DNA of 64,000 nt from an uncultured Clostridia bacterium (GCA_934631025.1 CAKTXR010000010.1:1-64000), one strand, 5' to 3'; shown: positions 1 through 8,709, numbered from the stretch's first letter. Numbers and translations: made by a program. Notes: generated by a model from the letters alone, not told the origin.

Positions 1-2
1 GC

Positions 3-2297
3 CTCAAGCCCGTTCAGCGCCGCATACTCTTCACCATGCACGAGCTGGGCCTTACGCCCGACAAGCCGCACCGCAAGTGCGCCCGCATCGTCGGCGACTG
101 CCTGGGCAAATATCACCCGCACGGCGACAGCTCCGTCTACGACGCGCTGGCGCGCATGGCGCAGGATTTCTCGCTGCGGCAGACGCTGGTGGACGGCCAC
201 GGCAACTTCGGCTCGATGGACGGCGACGGCCCGGCCGCCATGCGATACACCGAGGCGCGCATGCAGCCGCTCGCGCTGGATATGCTGCGCGACATCGAAA
301 AGGACACCGTCAACTTCAGCCTGAACTTCGACGACACGCAGAAGGAGCCGGACGTGCTGCCCGGCCGCTTCCCGAACCTGCTGGTGAACGGCGCCAGCGG
401 CATCGCCGTGGGTCTGGCCACCAACATCCCGCCGCACAATCCCGCCGAGGTCATCGACGGCGTTGTGGCGCAGATCGACAATCCCGACATCACCACGGAC
501 GAGCTGATGCGCTTTATCCCCGCGCCCGATTTCCCGACCGGCGGCATTCTCCTGCGCGACGCGGAGATGCGCACCGCCTATGAAACCGGCCGCGCCAAGC
601 TCCAGCTGCGCGCGCGCGTCCACATCGAGGACGGCTCGGCGGGGCGCAAGCTGATCGTCATCACCGAGATCCCCTATCAGGTGCCCAAGGCGGCGATGCT
701 CGAAAAGATCCTCCACCTGAGCGAGGAGAAAAAGGGCGTGCTCTCCGGCATCTACGACATCCGCGACGAGTCCGACCGCACCGGCACGCGCGCCGTGATC
801 GAATTAAAGCGCGACGTAGATCCCGACAAGGTGCTGGCCTATCTGTACAAATACTCCGATTTGCAGGTCACCTTCGGCGTGAACATGGTCTGCATCGCCG
901 ACGGCAAGCCGCGTCAGCTCGGCCTGAAGGCCATGATCGGCTATTTTATCCAGCACCAGAAGAACGTCGTCACCCGCCGCACGCAGTACGACCTCAATCA
1001 GGCGCTCAACCGCGCGCATATATTGGAAGGGCTTATCGTCGCGGTGGACAATCTGGACGAGGTCATCCGCCTGATCCGCGCCAGCAAAAACCCGAAGGAG
1101 GCGCGCGCGGCGCTCATGCAGTCCTTCGCGCTCACCGAAATTCAGGCGCAGGCCATCCTCGATATGCGTTTGCAGCGCCTGACCAACCTCGAAATCGTCG
1201 CCCTGCGCAACGAATACGCCGAGCTGCAAAAGCTCATCCGCAAGCTGCAGGGCATCCTCAAGAGCGAGAAAAAGCTGATGGACGTGATCAAGAGCGAGCT
1301 GCTCGAGCTGCGCGCGCGCTATGACAGCCCCCGCCGCACCAGCATCGAGGACGCGAAGAAACACGAGATCGTCATCGAGCCGGAAGCGCCCGTGGCCGAC
1401 GAGGCCGTCGTGCTCTATAACCGCGCCGGCTTCCTCAAGCGCCTGCTGCCGAAAAACTACGAGCGCCAGCTCGCCGCAGAAACCGACAGCGAGCCGCCGG
1501 TCAAGCTGTTCAGCACGACGACCGACCAGAAGCTGCTCTTCTTCACCGATCAGGGCAACTGCTATCCGCTCATCGTCAGCCAGATTCCCGAGTGCCGCCT
1601 GAAGGATCGCGGCATGGCTCCCGGCGGCGTATTGCAGGGGCTGGACAGCCGAGAGAAGATCATCGAGATTTTCTGCGTCACACCGGACGGCGGCTGGACG
1701 GGCGATTTGATGTTCGTCACCGAAAACGGCATGATCAAGCGCACCGCCTTCTCCGAATACGCCGTGCGCAAGCCCAAGTTCGCCGCGATCAACCTCAAAA
1801 ACGGCGATAAGCTGCTCTCAATTCTCCCCATCACGGACGATGTGAAATCGCTCATGCTGATCAGCCGCGCGGGCATGGTCATTCACTTCCCCATCGGCGA
1901 TGTGGCCGCCATCGGCCGCGTGTCGGCGGGCGTGAAGGGCATGCTGCTCTCCGCAGGCGACCGCGTACTGTCCGCCGTCATCGCGGGCGATGTCGGCGAG
2001 CTGCTGCTGCTCACCGACAAGGGCTACATGAAGCGCTGCCTGATGGTCGATTTCGAATTGCAGGCGCGCGCGGGCAAGGGCGTTCGCGCGTTCAATCTGC
2101 TCAAAAACGGCGCAAACGGCAAGGAAATCGTGGCGGCGTTCAGCGTAAAACAGCCGTTCACCTTCCACGTCGTGCAGAAGGACGGCACGCGCACGCCGGT
2201 CGACACCGAGGCCGTAAAGATCGAAATGCGTTCCGGCAAGGGCCAGCCGTTCGTGCTCGTCACGGGCGACAACACCGTGACCGGCGTCGAGCGATAA
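3..2297 (+). CDS. Type IIA DNA topoisomerase subunit A (GyrA/ParC family), 5' end missing
   Basis: This subunit breaks and rejoins DNA in gyrase or topoisomerase IV. The frame is open from the window edge with LKPVQRRIL, so only roughly the first 35-40 residues are missing; 764 residues remain. The quinolone-determining segment reads GKYHPHGDSSVYDA, with Ser and Asp at the usual resistance positions. The catalytic tyrosine lies in AAMRYTEA, codon at 246-248. The C-terminal beta-pinwheel carries QARAGKG at about 2061-2081 where GyrA has QRRGGKG, a degenerate GyrA box. KPVQRR is more usual in ParC, whereas HGNFGSMDGDG is GyrA-like. The family is certain, but GyrA versus ParC is not, and the partner B subunit is not in view. 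A terminator follows 14 bp downstream. Confidence 0.93.
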   Translation, partial: LKPVQRRILFTMHELGLTPDKPHRKCARIVGDCLGKYHPHGDSSVYDALARMAQDFSLRQTLVDGHGNFGSMDGDGPAAMRYTEARMQPLALDMLRDIEKDTVNFSLNFDDTQKEPDVLPGRFPNLLVNGASGIAVGLATNIPPHNPAEVIDGVVAQIDNPDITTDELMRFIPAPDFPTGGILLRDAEMRTAYETGRAKLQLRARVHIEDGSAGRKLIVITEIPYQVPKAAMLEKILHLSEEKKGVLSGIYDIRDESDRTGTRAVIELKRDVDPDKVLAYLYKYSDLQVTFGVNMVCIADGKPRQLGLKAMIGYFIQHQKNVVTRRTQYDLNQALNRAHILEGLIVAVDNLDEVIRLIRASKNPKEARAALMQSFALTEIQAQAILDMRLQRLTNLEIVALRNEYAELQKLIRKLQGILKSEKKLMDVIKSELLELRARYDSPRRTSIEDAKKHEIVIEPEAPVADEAVVLYNRAGFLKRLLPKNYERQLAAETDSEPPVKLFSTTTDQKLLFFTDQGNCYPLIVSQIPECRLKDRGMAPGGVLQGLDSREKIIEIFCVTPDGGWTGDLMFVTENGMIKRTAFSEYAVRKPKFAAINLKNGDKLLSILPITDDVKSLMLISRAGMVIHFPIGDVAAIGRVSAGVKGMLLSAGDRVLSAVIAGDVGELLLLTDKGYMKRCLMVDFELQARAGKGVRAFNLLKNGANGKEIVAAFSVKQPFTFHVVQKDGTRTPVDTEAVKIEMRSGKGQPFVLVTGDNTVTGVER

Positions 2298-2310
2298 ACC
2301 GCATAAAAGC

Positions 2311-2348
2311 AAAAAGGCGAGTCAGATTCCGCATCCGGCTCGCTTTTT
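2311..2348 (+). terminator. Rho-independent terminator after the topoisomerase gene
   Basis: AAAAAGGCGAG pairs with CTCGCTTTTT across an 18-nt loop. The T-run follows directly. It sits 14 bp after the stop codon. Confidence 0.8.
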
Positions 2349-2482
2349 ATGCGCTACAGAAAGCCCGTCTCAATATGACGATTCGATATGCGTCCCAATA
2401 TATAATGCGTTCATCTGCGGTCGTTTTGCTCGCATCGTGTGAACGCTTCTCGCAGCTGCCCCGCGCGCCGGTGCGCCCATAC

Positions 2483-2519
2483 AAAAAGCAGACCCGAAGC
2501 GCGTTCGAGTCTGCTTTTT
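2483..2519 (-). terminator. Terminator of the purine salvage operon
   Basis: A near-perfect hairpin (AAAAAGCAGAC, CGAA, loop, TTCG, GTCTGCTTTTT) lies 12 bp beyond the phosphoribosyltransferase stop. Runs of A and T flank it, so it could work in both directions. Confidence 0.85.
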
Positions 2520-2530
2520 CATCGTGATGA

Positions 2531-3085
2531 TCAGTCCTTGATGGTGCCGTCGGCGTTGAAGAGGGGCAGCTGCTCAAGATAGAGGATGTCCTTGCGGAGC
2601 TGAGCGTCGCCCTCGGCGAGGATCGCCATCTTGCCGACGATCTGGCCGCCCGCCTTGGTGACCAGCTTCTCGACGGCCAGCAGGGAATCGCCGGTGCTGA
2701 TCACGTCGTCCACGATCAGCACGCGCTTGCCGCGCAGATATTCCGCGTCGTCGCCGTCCAGGCAGAGCACCTGCATCTTGGCGGTGGTGATGGAATGAAC
2801 CTCGGTCTGGAACACGTTCTTCATGTACAGCTTGGGAGCCTTGCGGGCGATGATATAGCGGTTCACGCCTTCCTGACGCGCCATTTCATAGGCCAGCGGG
2901 ATGCCCTTCGACTCGGCGGTGATGATCACGTCGTGCTCGGGGGCGATCTTCAGCAGATCGCGGGCGCAGTTGACGGTCAGCTCAACGTCGCCGAAAATGA
3001 CGAATGCGCCGATATAGAGCGTATCGGACACGCGGCACAGCGGCAGGCGGCGGGTCAGGCCGGCAATTTTCATCTCATGATACAT
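2531..3085 (-). CDS. Purine-type phosphoribosyltransferase (adenine/xanthine PRTase-like)
   Basis: This type I phosphoribosyltransferase of 184 residues should transfer phosphoribose from PRPP to a purine base in salvage. The PRPP-binding loop is VLIVDDVISTGDS near residues 125-137, with the usual paired acidic residues and TGDS. A GTG at 3094 is also in frame, but AGGAG would touch it. The ATG at 3085 lies 8 nt after AGGAG and is preferred. It is transcribed after the NCS2 permease 84 bp upstream, which supports a purine substrate. Sequence alone does not separate adenine from xanthine or hypoxanthine specificity. No secretion signal is present, so the protein should be cytoplasmic. Confidence 0.85.
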   Translation of the reverse strand: MYHEMKIAGLTRRLPLCRVSDTLYIGAFVIFGDVELTVNCARDLLKIAPEHDVIITAESKGIPLAYEMARQEGVNRYIIARKAPKLYMKNVFQTEVHSITTAKMQVLCLDGDDAEYLRGKRVLIVDDVISTGDSLLAVEKLVTKAGGQIVGKMAILAEGDAQLRKDILYLEQLPLFNADGTIKD

Positions 3086-3114
3086 ATTTTTCACTCCTTT
3101 TCATAAACACGACA

Positions 3115-3145
3115 TGGGGCAAGCGCCCTTTCGGACGCTCCCCCA
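3115..3145 (-). other. Intercistronic stem-loop with GAAA tetraloop
   Basis: Between the permease stop and the phosphoribosyltransferase start, the minus strand folds as TGGGG, one mismatch, AGCGTCC, loop GAAA, GGGCGCT, then GCCCCA. No T-run follows, so it is more likely an mRNA processing or stability element than a strong terminator. Confidence 0.6.
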
Positions 3146-3169
3146 TTCGCTTGAACCAATATGAATGAC

Positions 3170-4603
3170 TCAGCCTTCCACGTCGGGCATGGTGTCGCCC
3201 GCATCGGCGGCGTCGTCCACGTTCTCAACGACGGGCGCAGGCTCGTCGACGGCGGCGGCCGGCTCAGGCAGGCCGGTAAGCACATACATGGCGATGAAGA
3301 GCACGCTCAGGATGTACATCAGAGCCGGAATCTCCTTGAACTTGCCGCGGAACATCTTGATGAGCACATAGCTGATCACGCCGAAGCCGATGCCGTCCGA
3401 GATGGAATAGGCGAAGGGCATGATGGCGATGGTCAGGAAGCAGGGCAGCGCAACCTCAACGTCGAACCAGTCGATCTTGGCGGCGTTGCCGATCATGAGC
3501 ATACCCACGATGATCAGCGCGGGCGCGGTGGCCTGCGTCGGGATGATGCCGGCGACGGGCGCAAGGAAGATGCTCAGCAGGAACAGAATGCCGACGACGA
3601 CGCTGGTCAGACCGGTGCGGCCGCCCTCGGAAATGCCGGTGGAGGATTCGACGAACGTGGTGACGGTGGAGGTGCCCAGGCAGGCGCCCACGCAGGTGGC
3701 CATGGCGTCGGCGATCAGCGCGCGGTCGCCATGGGGCAGGTTGCCGTCCTTATCGAGCATACCGGCGTTGCCGGCGGTGCCGATCAGCGTACCGACGGTG
3801 TCGAAGCAGTCGCACATGGCGAACGTCACGACCGACGTGGCCAGCGGCAGCAGACCGACCTTCACCAGGCCGGGGAAATCAAACTTGAACATGGTGGAAG
3901 CCATGCTCACATGGGACATGGTGATCTCCTCAGGCATCTTGGTGATGCCCATGGGGATGCCGATGATCGTGGTGGCGATGATGCCGATGACCATCGCGCC
4001 CTTGACCTTCCAGGCCATGAGGATGCCGGTGATCACGACGCCGATCAGCGCCAGCAGCGGGCCGGCGGAGGTGATCGCGCCCATGTCGGAATAGTCGGTG
4101 GCGACGACCACGCCGTCAACGACGGTATCGCCGATCAGCTTGACGATATCGGCGTTCAGCAGACCGATGAAGGCGATGAACAGGCCGATGCCCGCGCTGA
4201 TGGCGCTCTTGAGCGGAGCGGGGATCGAAGAGATGATCTTCGAGCGGGCCGGAGACACGGTGACGATCAGGAACAGGATGCCGGAGAGCAGAACGATGGT
4301 CAGGCCCTGCTGCCAGGTATAGCCCATGCCGAAGCACACGGTGTAGGTGAAGAACGCGTTGAGACCCATGCCGGGCGCCTGCGCGAACGGCACGTTGGCC
4401 AGGAAGGCCGTCAGGAAGCAGCCGATGGCGGCGGACACGCAGGTGGCGACCAGAACGGCCGTGTACTCCATGCCGGTGGCCGACAGGTAGCTCGGATTGA
4501 CGAAGATGATGTACGCCATGGCAAAGAACGTCGTCAGGCCCGCGATCAGCTCCGTGCGGACATTGGTTCCGTGTTTTTTGAGACCGAAGATCTTCTCAAG
4601 CAC
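3170..4603 (-). CDS. NCS2/AzgA-type purine permease
   Basis: This multi-pass membrane transporter of 477 residues probably imports guanine, hypoxanthine or adenine by proton symport. Family marks are the N-terminal HGTNVRTELIAGLTTFFAMAY, then APGMGLNAFFTYTV and GTSTVTTFVESSTGI. About 12-14 hydrophobic segments are visible, and the length is typical. The start is GTG, with GGAAGGGG 9 nt ahead. The last 25 residues are Ala, Pro and acidic rich and probably form a disordered cytosolic tail. It is the first gene of a unit with the phosphoribosyltransferase, so import is coupled to salvage. No purine riboswitch was recognised in the 100 bp upstream. Confidence 0.92.
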   Translation of the reverse strand: MLEKIFGLKKHGTNVRTELIAGLTTFFAMAYIIFVNPSYLSATGMEYTAVLVATCVSAAIGCFLTAFLANVPFAQAPGMGLNAFFTYTVCFGMGYTWQQGLTIVLLSGILFLIVTVSPARSKIISSIPAPLKSAISAGIGLFIAFIGLLNADIVKLIGDTVVDGVVVATDYSDMGAITSAGPLLALIGVVITGILMAWKVKGAMVIGIIATTIIGIPMGITKMPEEITMSHVSMASTMFKFDFPGLVKVGLLPLATSVVTFAMCDCFDTVGTLIGTAGNAGMLDKDGNLPHGDRALIADAMATCVGACLGTSTVTTFVESSTGISEGGRTGLTSVVVGILFLLSIFLAPVAGIIPTQATAPALIIVGMLMIGNAAKIDWFDVEVALPCFLTIAIMPFAYSISDGIGFGVISYVLIKMFRGKFKEIPALMYILSVLFIAMYVLTGLPEPAAAVDEPAPVVENVDDAADAGDTMPDVEG

Positions 4604-4705
4604 TTGAACAAACCCCTTCCAACATCATTTGTTGTTCCGTGGGAAACGATGACCCTGCTATTGTACGGAAATGTGGCGCACGCGTCAAGACATTTTCACA
4701 TGATT

Positions 4706-5884
4706 TTACATTACATTCGTTCTATTCCGATCATTCCTGGCGATTGCCCGTTTGAACGTTCCCATTATTGCCACGCCGATCACCTGAATGCACACCGACG
4801 TGCCAATCATGAAGCGCACGCCGCGCGAATCGATCAAAAGACCCGCCGTCTGATTGCCGAACAGGCCGCCGAAGTTCGAGTAGGCCATGTCGCCCAGACC
4901 GTGGACGCGGTTGAGAGCGTTTTCGGGCGCGATTTCATTGACGAACTGACGGCGCGCGGGCAGAATCAGCCCGTAGCCCATGCCGTTGAGGAAATAGACG
5001 ATGTAGAGCACCCACACGCTGCCCGCCAGCCCCATCATGATGGTCGATGCGATATAGACGCAGCCGGCCAGCAGCATCCTGCGGCGGGCTGTGAGATTGC
5101 GATACGGCCTCGGAAAGCGCATCACGAGGAACTCGGCCACCGTGTTGAACGCCGTGGCCACGCCCATGGCCGCCACCGTGCCGCCGACATTCTCTATGAC
5201 CAGCAGGTTCAAGTTGATCAATGGCGAATTCGCCAGACCCATGACGCCCATGCAGGCGATGAACAGCCACACCACCGGCGGCAGTGTCCGAAGCGACGCC
5301 TTTTTCACGCTCTGCGCTGCTCTCTCAAGCGCCGGTATTTCTGGCGTGCGCGTCGCGACGAAAATGGCTGCGCAGGCCAGCAGCGACGAATAGATCGGCA
5401 TGACGATATGCCCGATCTTTTCCACCGAGAAGCCCATGACGATCATCACGCCGGCATAGGACAGGCTGCCCAGCGCGCGGATGGGAGAATACGCGTCGCG
5501 GTCGTTCGGGAAGCTGCGGATCAGCCAGGTGTCCAGCACCGGCGAGAGCGCCTGCTGCACAAAGCCCAGCGCGACGTAAAACGCGCCCAGCAGCCAGAGC
5601 GAGGGTGAAAAGTAAATGCCCAGCTGCAAGAGAATCGTCGCGGCCATGCCGATGATGAACACGCGGCGGTTGTTCTGCCTGCGGTCGCACACAGAGCCTA
5701 TGATAAACTGCCCCGCGCAGGCGCTGGCCATGACCAGAGCGAGCATCAGCCCCGCGCCCGACGCGCTCACGCCCCGCACGGATGTGAGATAGGACACCAT
5801 GTAGGTGTTGAACGAGCCGCACGTCATCCAGTAGAACATCTCGAGCAGCGTAAAGCCGCGCTTCAGCGCCTTATCTTGCGGCAT
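4706..5884 (-). CDS. MFS transporter (MFS_1-like)
   Basis: This major facilitator protein of 392 residues has about 12 membrane helices. The loop between helices 2 and 3 reads GSVCDRRQNNRR, matching the MFS GxxxDRxGRR signature in degenerate form. An upstream extension to 5959 is open but would run through the end of the preceding gene. The ATG at 5884 overlaps that gene's stop by 14 nt and starts MPQDKALKRGFTLLEMFYW, typical of an MFS N-terminus. It is the last gene of the exonuclease III operon and is probably translationally coupled. The substrate is unknown; the nearest style is the LacY/nucleoside-permease-like branch. Confidence 0.85.
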   Translation of the reverse strand: MPQDKALKRGFTLLEMFYWMTCGSFNTYMVSYLTSVRGVSASGAGLMLALVMASACAGQFIIGSVCDRRQNNRRVFIIGMAATILLQLGIYFSPSLWLLGAFYVALGFVQQALSPVLDTWLIRSFPNDRDAYSPIRALGSLSYAGVMIVMGFSVEKIGHIVMPIYSSLLACAAIFVATRTPEIPALERAAQSVKKASLRTLPPVVWLFIACMGVMGLANSPLINLNLLVIENVGGTVAAMGVATAFNTVAEFLVMRFPRPYRNLTARRRMLLAGCVYIASTIMMGLAGSVWVLYIVYFLNGMGYGLILPARRQFVNEIAPENALNRVHGLGDMAYSNFGGLFGNQTAGLLIDSRGVRFMIGTSVCIQVIGVAIMGTFKRAIARNDRNRTNVM

Positions 5885-6617
5885 TGACGTCACCGGCTTT
5901 CTCGGGATCGAGCCGCTCGAGGAACAGCCCTGAGCGCGAGACCGGCTCGCCGCCCGCATAAAGATGGGAGGTATCCCCCATCTGCATACATTTAAAGAAC
6001 ACCTCGCCCTGCACGCGCTCCTCGGTCACGAACGTGGTCACCGAGCTTGTGGGCAGGAAGAAGCTCTGCCACATCACGGGCAGCGCCGCGCCTGTCATGT
6101 GCGCGATGATCGCCATGCCCAGCGCGAAATGGCAGAACAGCACGATCGTGTCCTCGGTGTTCTCCTCGCAGCGGAAAATATGGCCGTCGCGGCGATAGCC
6201 GTATTTTTCCAGCAGATCGTCCACGCCGCGGCAGGTCTCCTCATAGATTTCGCGCACGTCGCCCGTCGCCATCAGCGGATGATCGAGCCATTCGTTCTTA
6301 TTGAACAGCGCTTCCTGACGCGTCCAGTACTGCGGCGCGAGATTCCACGGAATGCGCTTTTTCTCGCTGAACGGATCGGCCACATGGCCGCGGAACTCGT
6401 GGAGCCACGGCAGGATTTGCAGATCGTTTTCGCGATTCAGCCGCCTGAGCGTCGGCCTGGCCGTATCGCGCGCGCGCCCCAGCGGCGAGCAGTAGAAATC
6501 GCGGATGTTCAGCTTTGAAAGCCGCTCGCCCAGCAGCTCCGCCTCGCGCCAGCCCTTTTCGGTCAGCGAATCGATGGAATAATCGGGATCGCCATGTCTG
6601 ATGATCAGCAGTTTAAT
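5871..6617 (-). CDS. Histidine phosphatase family protein, apparent ATT start
   Basis: This phosphoglycerate-mutase-like phosphatase has 248 residues. The catalytic RHGDPD motif lies at residues 7-12 after KLLII, with FYCSPLGRARDTA further on and the second catalytic histidine in VLFCHFALG. The first ATG in frame (6383) would remove RHG and a third of the fold, so translation must begin earlier. ATT at 6617-6615 starts (M)KLLIIRHG. It lies 6 nt after AGGAGAGG and overlaps the TAA of the AlkD-like gene as ATTAA. No ATG, GTG or TTG fits, though ATA two codons upstream is another non-standard choice. Phosphatase activity is inferred from the family; the substrate is unknown. Confidence 0.82.
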   Translation of the reverse strand: MKLLIIRHGDPDYSIDSLTEKGWREAELLGERLSKLNIRDFYCSPLGRARDTARPTLRRLNRENDLQILPWLHEFRGHVADPFSEKKRIPWNLAPQYWTRQEALFNKNEWLDHPLMATGDVREIYEETCRGVDDLLEKYGYRRDGHIFRCEENTEDTIVLFCHFALGMAIIAHMTGAALPVMWQSFFLPTSSVTTFVTEERVQGEVFFKCMQMGDTSHLYAGGEPVSRSGLFLERLDPEKAGDVNAAR

Positions 6618-7326
6618 GGGTATCCTCTCCTTTGTTTTTCATGTCGCGCAGCATATCGTCAAACGCCGCCTTGTCCGCAGCGCTGATTTTATAGGATTCC
6701 CTGATCTTTCGCACTGCGCGGGATCGCACGAACGGATCGATCCCGCCGCGCAGAAAGTCCGTCACGGCGCTCGCGTCCGCCGAGGCCGTCTCGGCCAGCA
6801 GCCACGCCAGCGCCACACGCGCATAGTAATTTTCGCCGCACTGCGCCGTCCGCGCCGCTTCAAGCACGCGCGCCGTCCAGTCTCCCTCCCGCGCGAAATG
6901 ATCGCACAGGCAGACCAGCGCGAAGCGGACGGTAAATTCCGCGCCGCTCTCCAGCAGGCGCATAATCCACCGATAACCGCGCGCGCGGTCATCGCGCAGA
7001 AAGCGGCAGGCCGAGCACACGCCGTCGCACACGCCCCAGTTATCGATGCGCGGAAGGAACGCTTCCATGGCGCGCGCATGCTCGTCAAAGGGCATATCAG
7101 CCTGCGCCAGTATCAGGCCGCGGATCATCATCTCCTCGTACGGCGCGTCCGCGTCCGGCTCCGGCCAGTTTTCCCAGCGCCCGTCCCTGAGCGCCTGCTT
7201 CACATAGCCGCGGACGAGAGGCATCCGCACGCCAACGATGTTTTCAACGCCCGGCAGCAGCTTTCTCTGGAACGCCGCGTAGCCCTCGTCCCGCGATGAG
7301 AGCAGAAACGCGCGAAGCTCCCTCAT
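6613..7326 (-). CDS. AlkD-like DNA alkylation repair protein
   Basis: This 237-residue protein is made of HEAT-like helical repeats, as in AlkD glycosylases that remove bulky or cationic alkylated bases. Family-typical stretches are LPGVENIVGVRMP, RIDNWGVCDGVC (the Asp and Trp of the active site region) and ENYYARVALAWLL. The start ATG at 7326 overlaps the upstream stop as ATGA, and an in-frame extension upstream lies inside the neighbouring gene. It sits between a HAD phosphatase and a histidine phosphatase, in an operon headed by exonuclease III. Glycosylase followed by AP endonuclease makes sense as one base-excision repair unit. Enzyme activity has not been shown. Confidence 0.88.
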   Translation of the reverse strand: MRELRAFLLSSRDEGYAAFQRKLLPGVENIVGVRMPLVRGYVKQALRDGRWENWPEPDADAPYEEMMIRGLILAQADMPFDEHARAMEAFLPRIDNWGVCDGVCSACRFLRDDRARGYRWIMRLLESGAEFTVRFALVCLCDHFAREGDWTARVLEAARTAQCGENYYARVALAWLLAETASADASAVTDFLRGGIDPFVRSRAVRKIRESYKISAADKAAFDDMLRDMKNKGEDTH

Positions 7327-7898
7327 GCCCTTTCGCCCCGCTTCGGCCACGGCTCGAGCCGCTCGCCCTTCACCAGAAAGGCCGTCTCCGCGCGCATCGC
7401 CATGGGCGTATCGTGCAGCGAGTCGGAATAGAAGCGTTCCACCCGCGCGCCGGGGAACGCCGCGTCGAACGCGCGCACCTTCTCCGCGCCGTCGCAGTTT
7501 TTACCGGTACACACGCCATTTTCAATATCGACCGGCGAACCGAGGACGTATTCAATGCCCAGCCGCCGGCACGCGGGCCGCACGAAATCGACGGGCGATG
7601 CCGTGATCACCACGTCGTCCGGCCTGTGCGCCTCCAGATACCAGTGATGAACCATGCCGATATGCTCATCCCAGAAGCGCTCGATCTGTTTCTTCGGCTC
7701 GGGCACGTCGCGCAGGAAGCGATAGAGCGCCTGCTTGAACGCCGTCTTGTCGCACTTCCCCAGCGCCATCTTGAGCGCCGCGATCAGCGTTCCGGGCAGA
7801 AAGCGCAGCATTTTCGGCCAGCGCCTGAGCGACCAGAGATAGAACTGCGCCGTGGTGTCCTTATGGAAGATCGTCTTGTCGAAATCGTAAACGTTCAT
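7323..7898 (-). CDS. HAD-superfamily phosphatase, subfamily IB
   Basis: This 191-residue HAD hydrolase resembles the SerB/PgpC group. Motif I is YDFDKTIFHKDTT, with DFDKT containing the nucleophile and acid Asp. Motif II is the threonine/serine of VITASP. Motif IV is FYSDSLHDTPM near the C-terminus. A helical cap rich in basic residues follows motif I. Start ATG at 7898 overlaps the exonuclease III stop as ATGA, and its own stop overlaps the next ATG the same way. Substrates in this subfamily include phosphoserine, phosphatidylglycerophosphate and lysophospholipids, and the sequence does not decide between them. The protein is cytosolic or peripheral, with no clear membrane span. Confidence 0.85.
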   Translation of the reverse strand: MNVYDFDKTIFHKDTTAQFYLWSLRRWPKMLRFLPGTLIAALKMALGKCDKTAFKQALYRFLRDVPEPKKQIERFWDEHIGMVHHWYLEAHRPDDVVITASPVDFVRPACRRLGIEYVLGSPVDIENGVCTGKNCDGAEKVRAFDAAFPGARVERFYSDSLHDTPMAMRAETAFLVKGERLEPWPKRGERA

Positions 7899-8647
7899 TC
7901 TATCACCAGCTCCACCGGACAATGATCCGATCCGTAAATCTCATTGTGGATGGACGCGGATTTGAGCCGCGCCTTCAGCCGCTCGGACACGACGAAATAG
8001 TCGATGCGCCAGCCGGCGTTCGTGGCGCGGGCGTTGCGGATATAGCTCCACCAGCTGTACGCGCCCGTCTCGTCCGGATGGAAATAGCGGAACGTATCGA
8101 TGAAGCCGCAGGACAGCAGTTGAGAGAACGCCGCGCGCTCCTGATCGCTGAAGCCGGCGTTCATATGGTTGGTTTTCGGATTTTTGAGGTCGATTTCCTC
8201 ATGCGCGACGTTCAGATCGCCCGTGAGAATGACCGGCTTGACGCGATCGAGCCGGACAAGATACTCGCGGAAATCGCGTTCCCAGCTCATGCGGTAGTCC
8301 AGCCGCGCCAGCTCCCGCTGCGCGTTGGGCGTATAGCACACCACCAGATAGAAATCGTCGTATTCGGCGGTGATGACGCGCCCCTCGTGATCGTGCTCGT
8401 CAATCCCGACGCCGGTCGTGACGCTGATCGGCTCCGCGCGCGTGAACAGCGCCGTGCCGGAATAGCCCTTCTTGTCGGCATAGTTATAGTAGGCGTGATA
8501 GCCCTCGAGACCGTCCTCGAACTGCCCCGCCTGGATTTTCGTTTCCTGGAGCGCGATCACGTCCGCGTCCAGCGCCGCCATGCTCTCGAAAAAGCCCTTG
8601 CCCACGCACGCGCGCAGGCCGTTGACATTCCATGATATGAGTTTCAT
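7895..8647 (-). CDS. xth: Exodeoxyribonuclease III / AP endonuclease
   Basis: This 250-residue Mg-dependent AP endonuclease and 3'-5' exonuclease acts in base-excision repair. Diagnostic motifs are ISWNVNGLRA at the N-terminus (Asn metal/phosphate site), LQETKI with the metal-binding Glu, LTGDLNVAHEEID, the C-terminal WRIDYF, and YGSDHCPV with the catalytic Asp-His. An upstream extension to 8731 has no family match. ATG 8647 is preceded by GGAGGGG at 6 nt. It heads an operon of five overlapping genes that also holds an AlkD-like glycosylase. Its promoter lies within the terminator of the LysM gene upstream. Confidence 0.96.
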   Translation of the reverse strand: MKLISWNVNGLRACVGKGFFESMAALDADVIALQETKIQAGQFEDGLEGYHAYYNYADKKGYSGTALFTRAEPISVTTGVGIDEHDHEGRVITAEYDDFYLVVCYTPNAQRELARLDYRMSWERDFREYLVRLDRVKPVILTGDLNVAHEEIDLKNPKTNHMNAGFSDQERAAFSQLLSCGFIDTFRYFHPDETGAYSWWSYIRNARATNAGWRIDYFVVSERLKARLKSASIHNEIYGSDHCPVELVIE

Positions 8648-8680
8648 GCGTCCCCTCCGCCCCGTGAATGATCTCCTGTC

Positions 8681-8709
8681 ATTGTAGCAGAAAAAGCGCC
8701 CCGCCGCAA
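8681..8709 (-). promoter_or_regulatory. Promoter of the exonuclease III operon
   Basis: TTGCGG, 17 bp, TACAAT on the minus strand, about 30 bp before the start codon. The -35 box is inside the stem of the upstream terminator. Confidence 0.65.

Noticed and set aside
4604..4705. Purine riboswitch ahead of the permease
   Set aside because: None of the conserved core words of the purine aptamer could be found.
3161..5608. 815-codon open frame on the plus strand
   Set aside because: It lies opposite the purine permease and MFS genes, is extremely rich in His, Asp, Gly and Arg, and arises from GC-rich codon bias of the true minus-strand genes.
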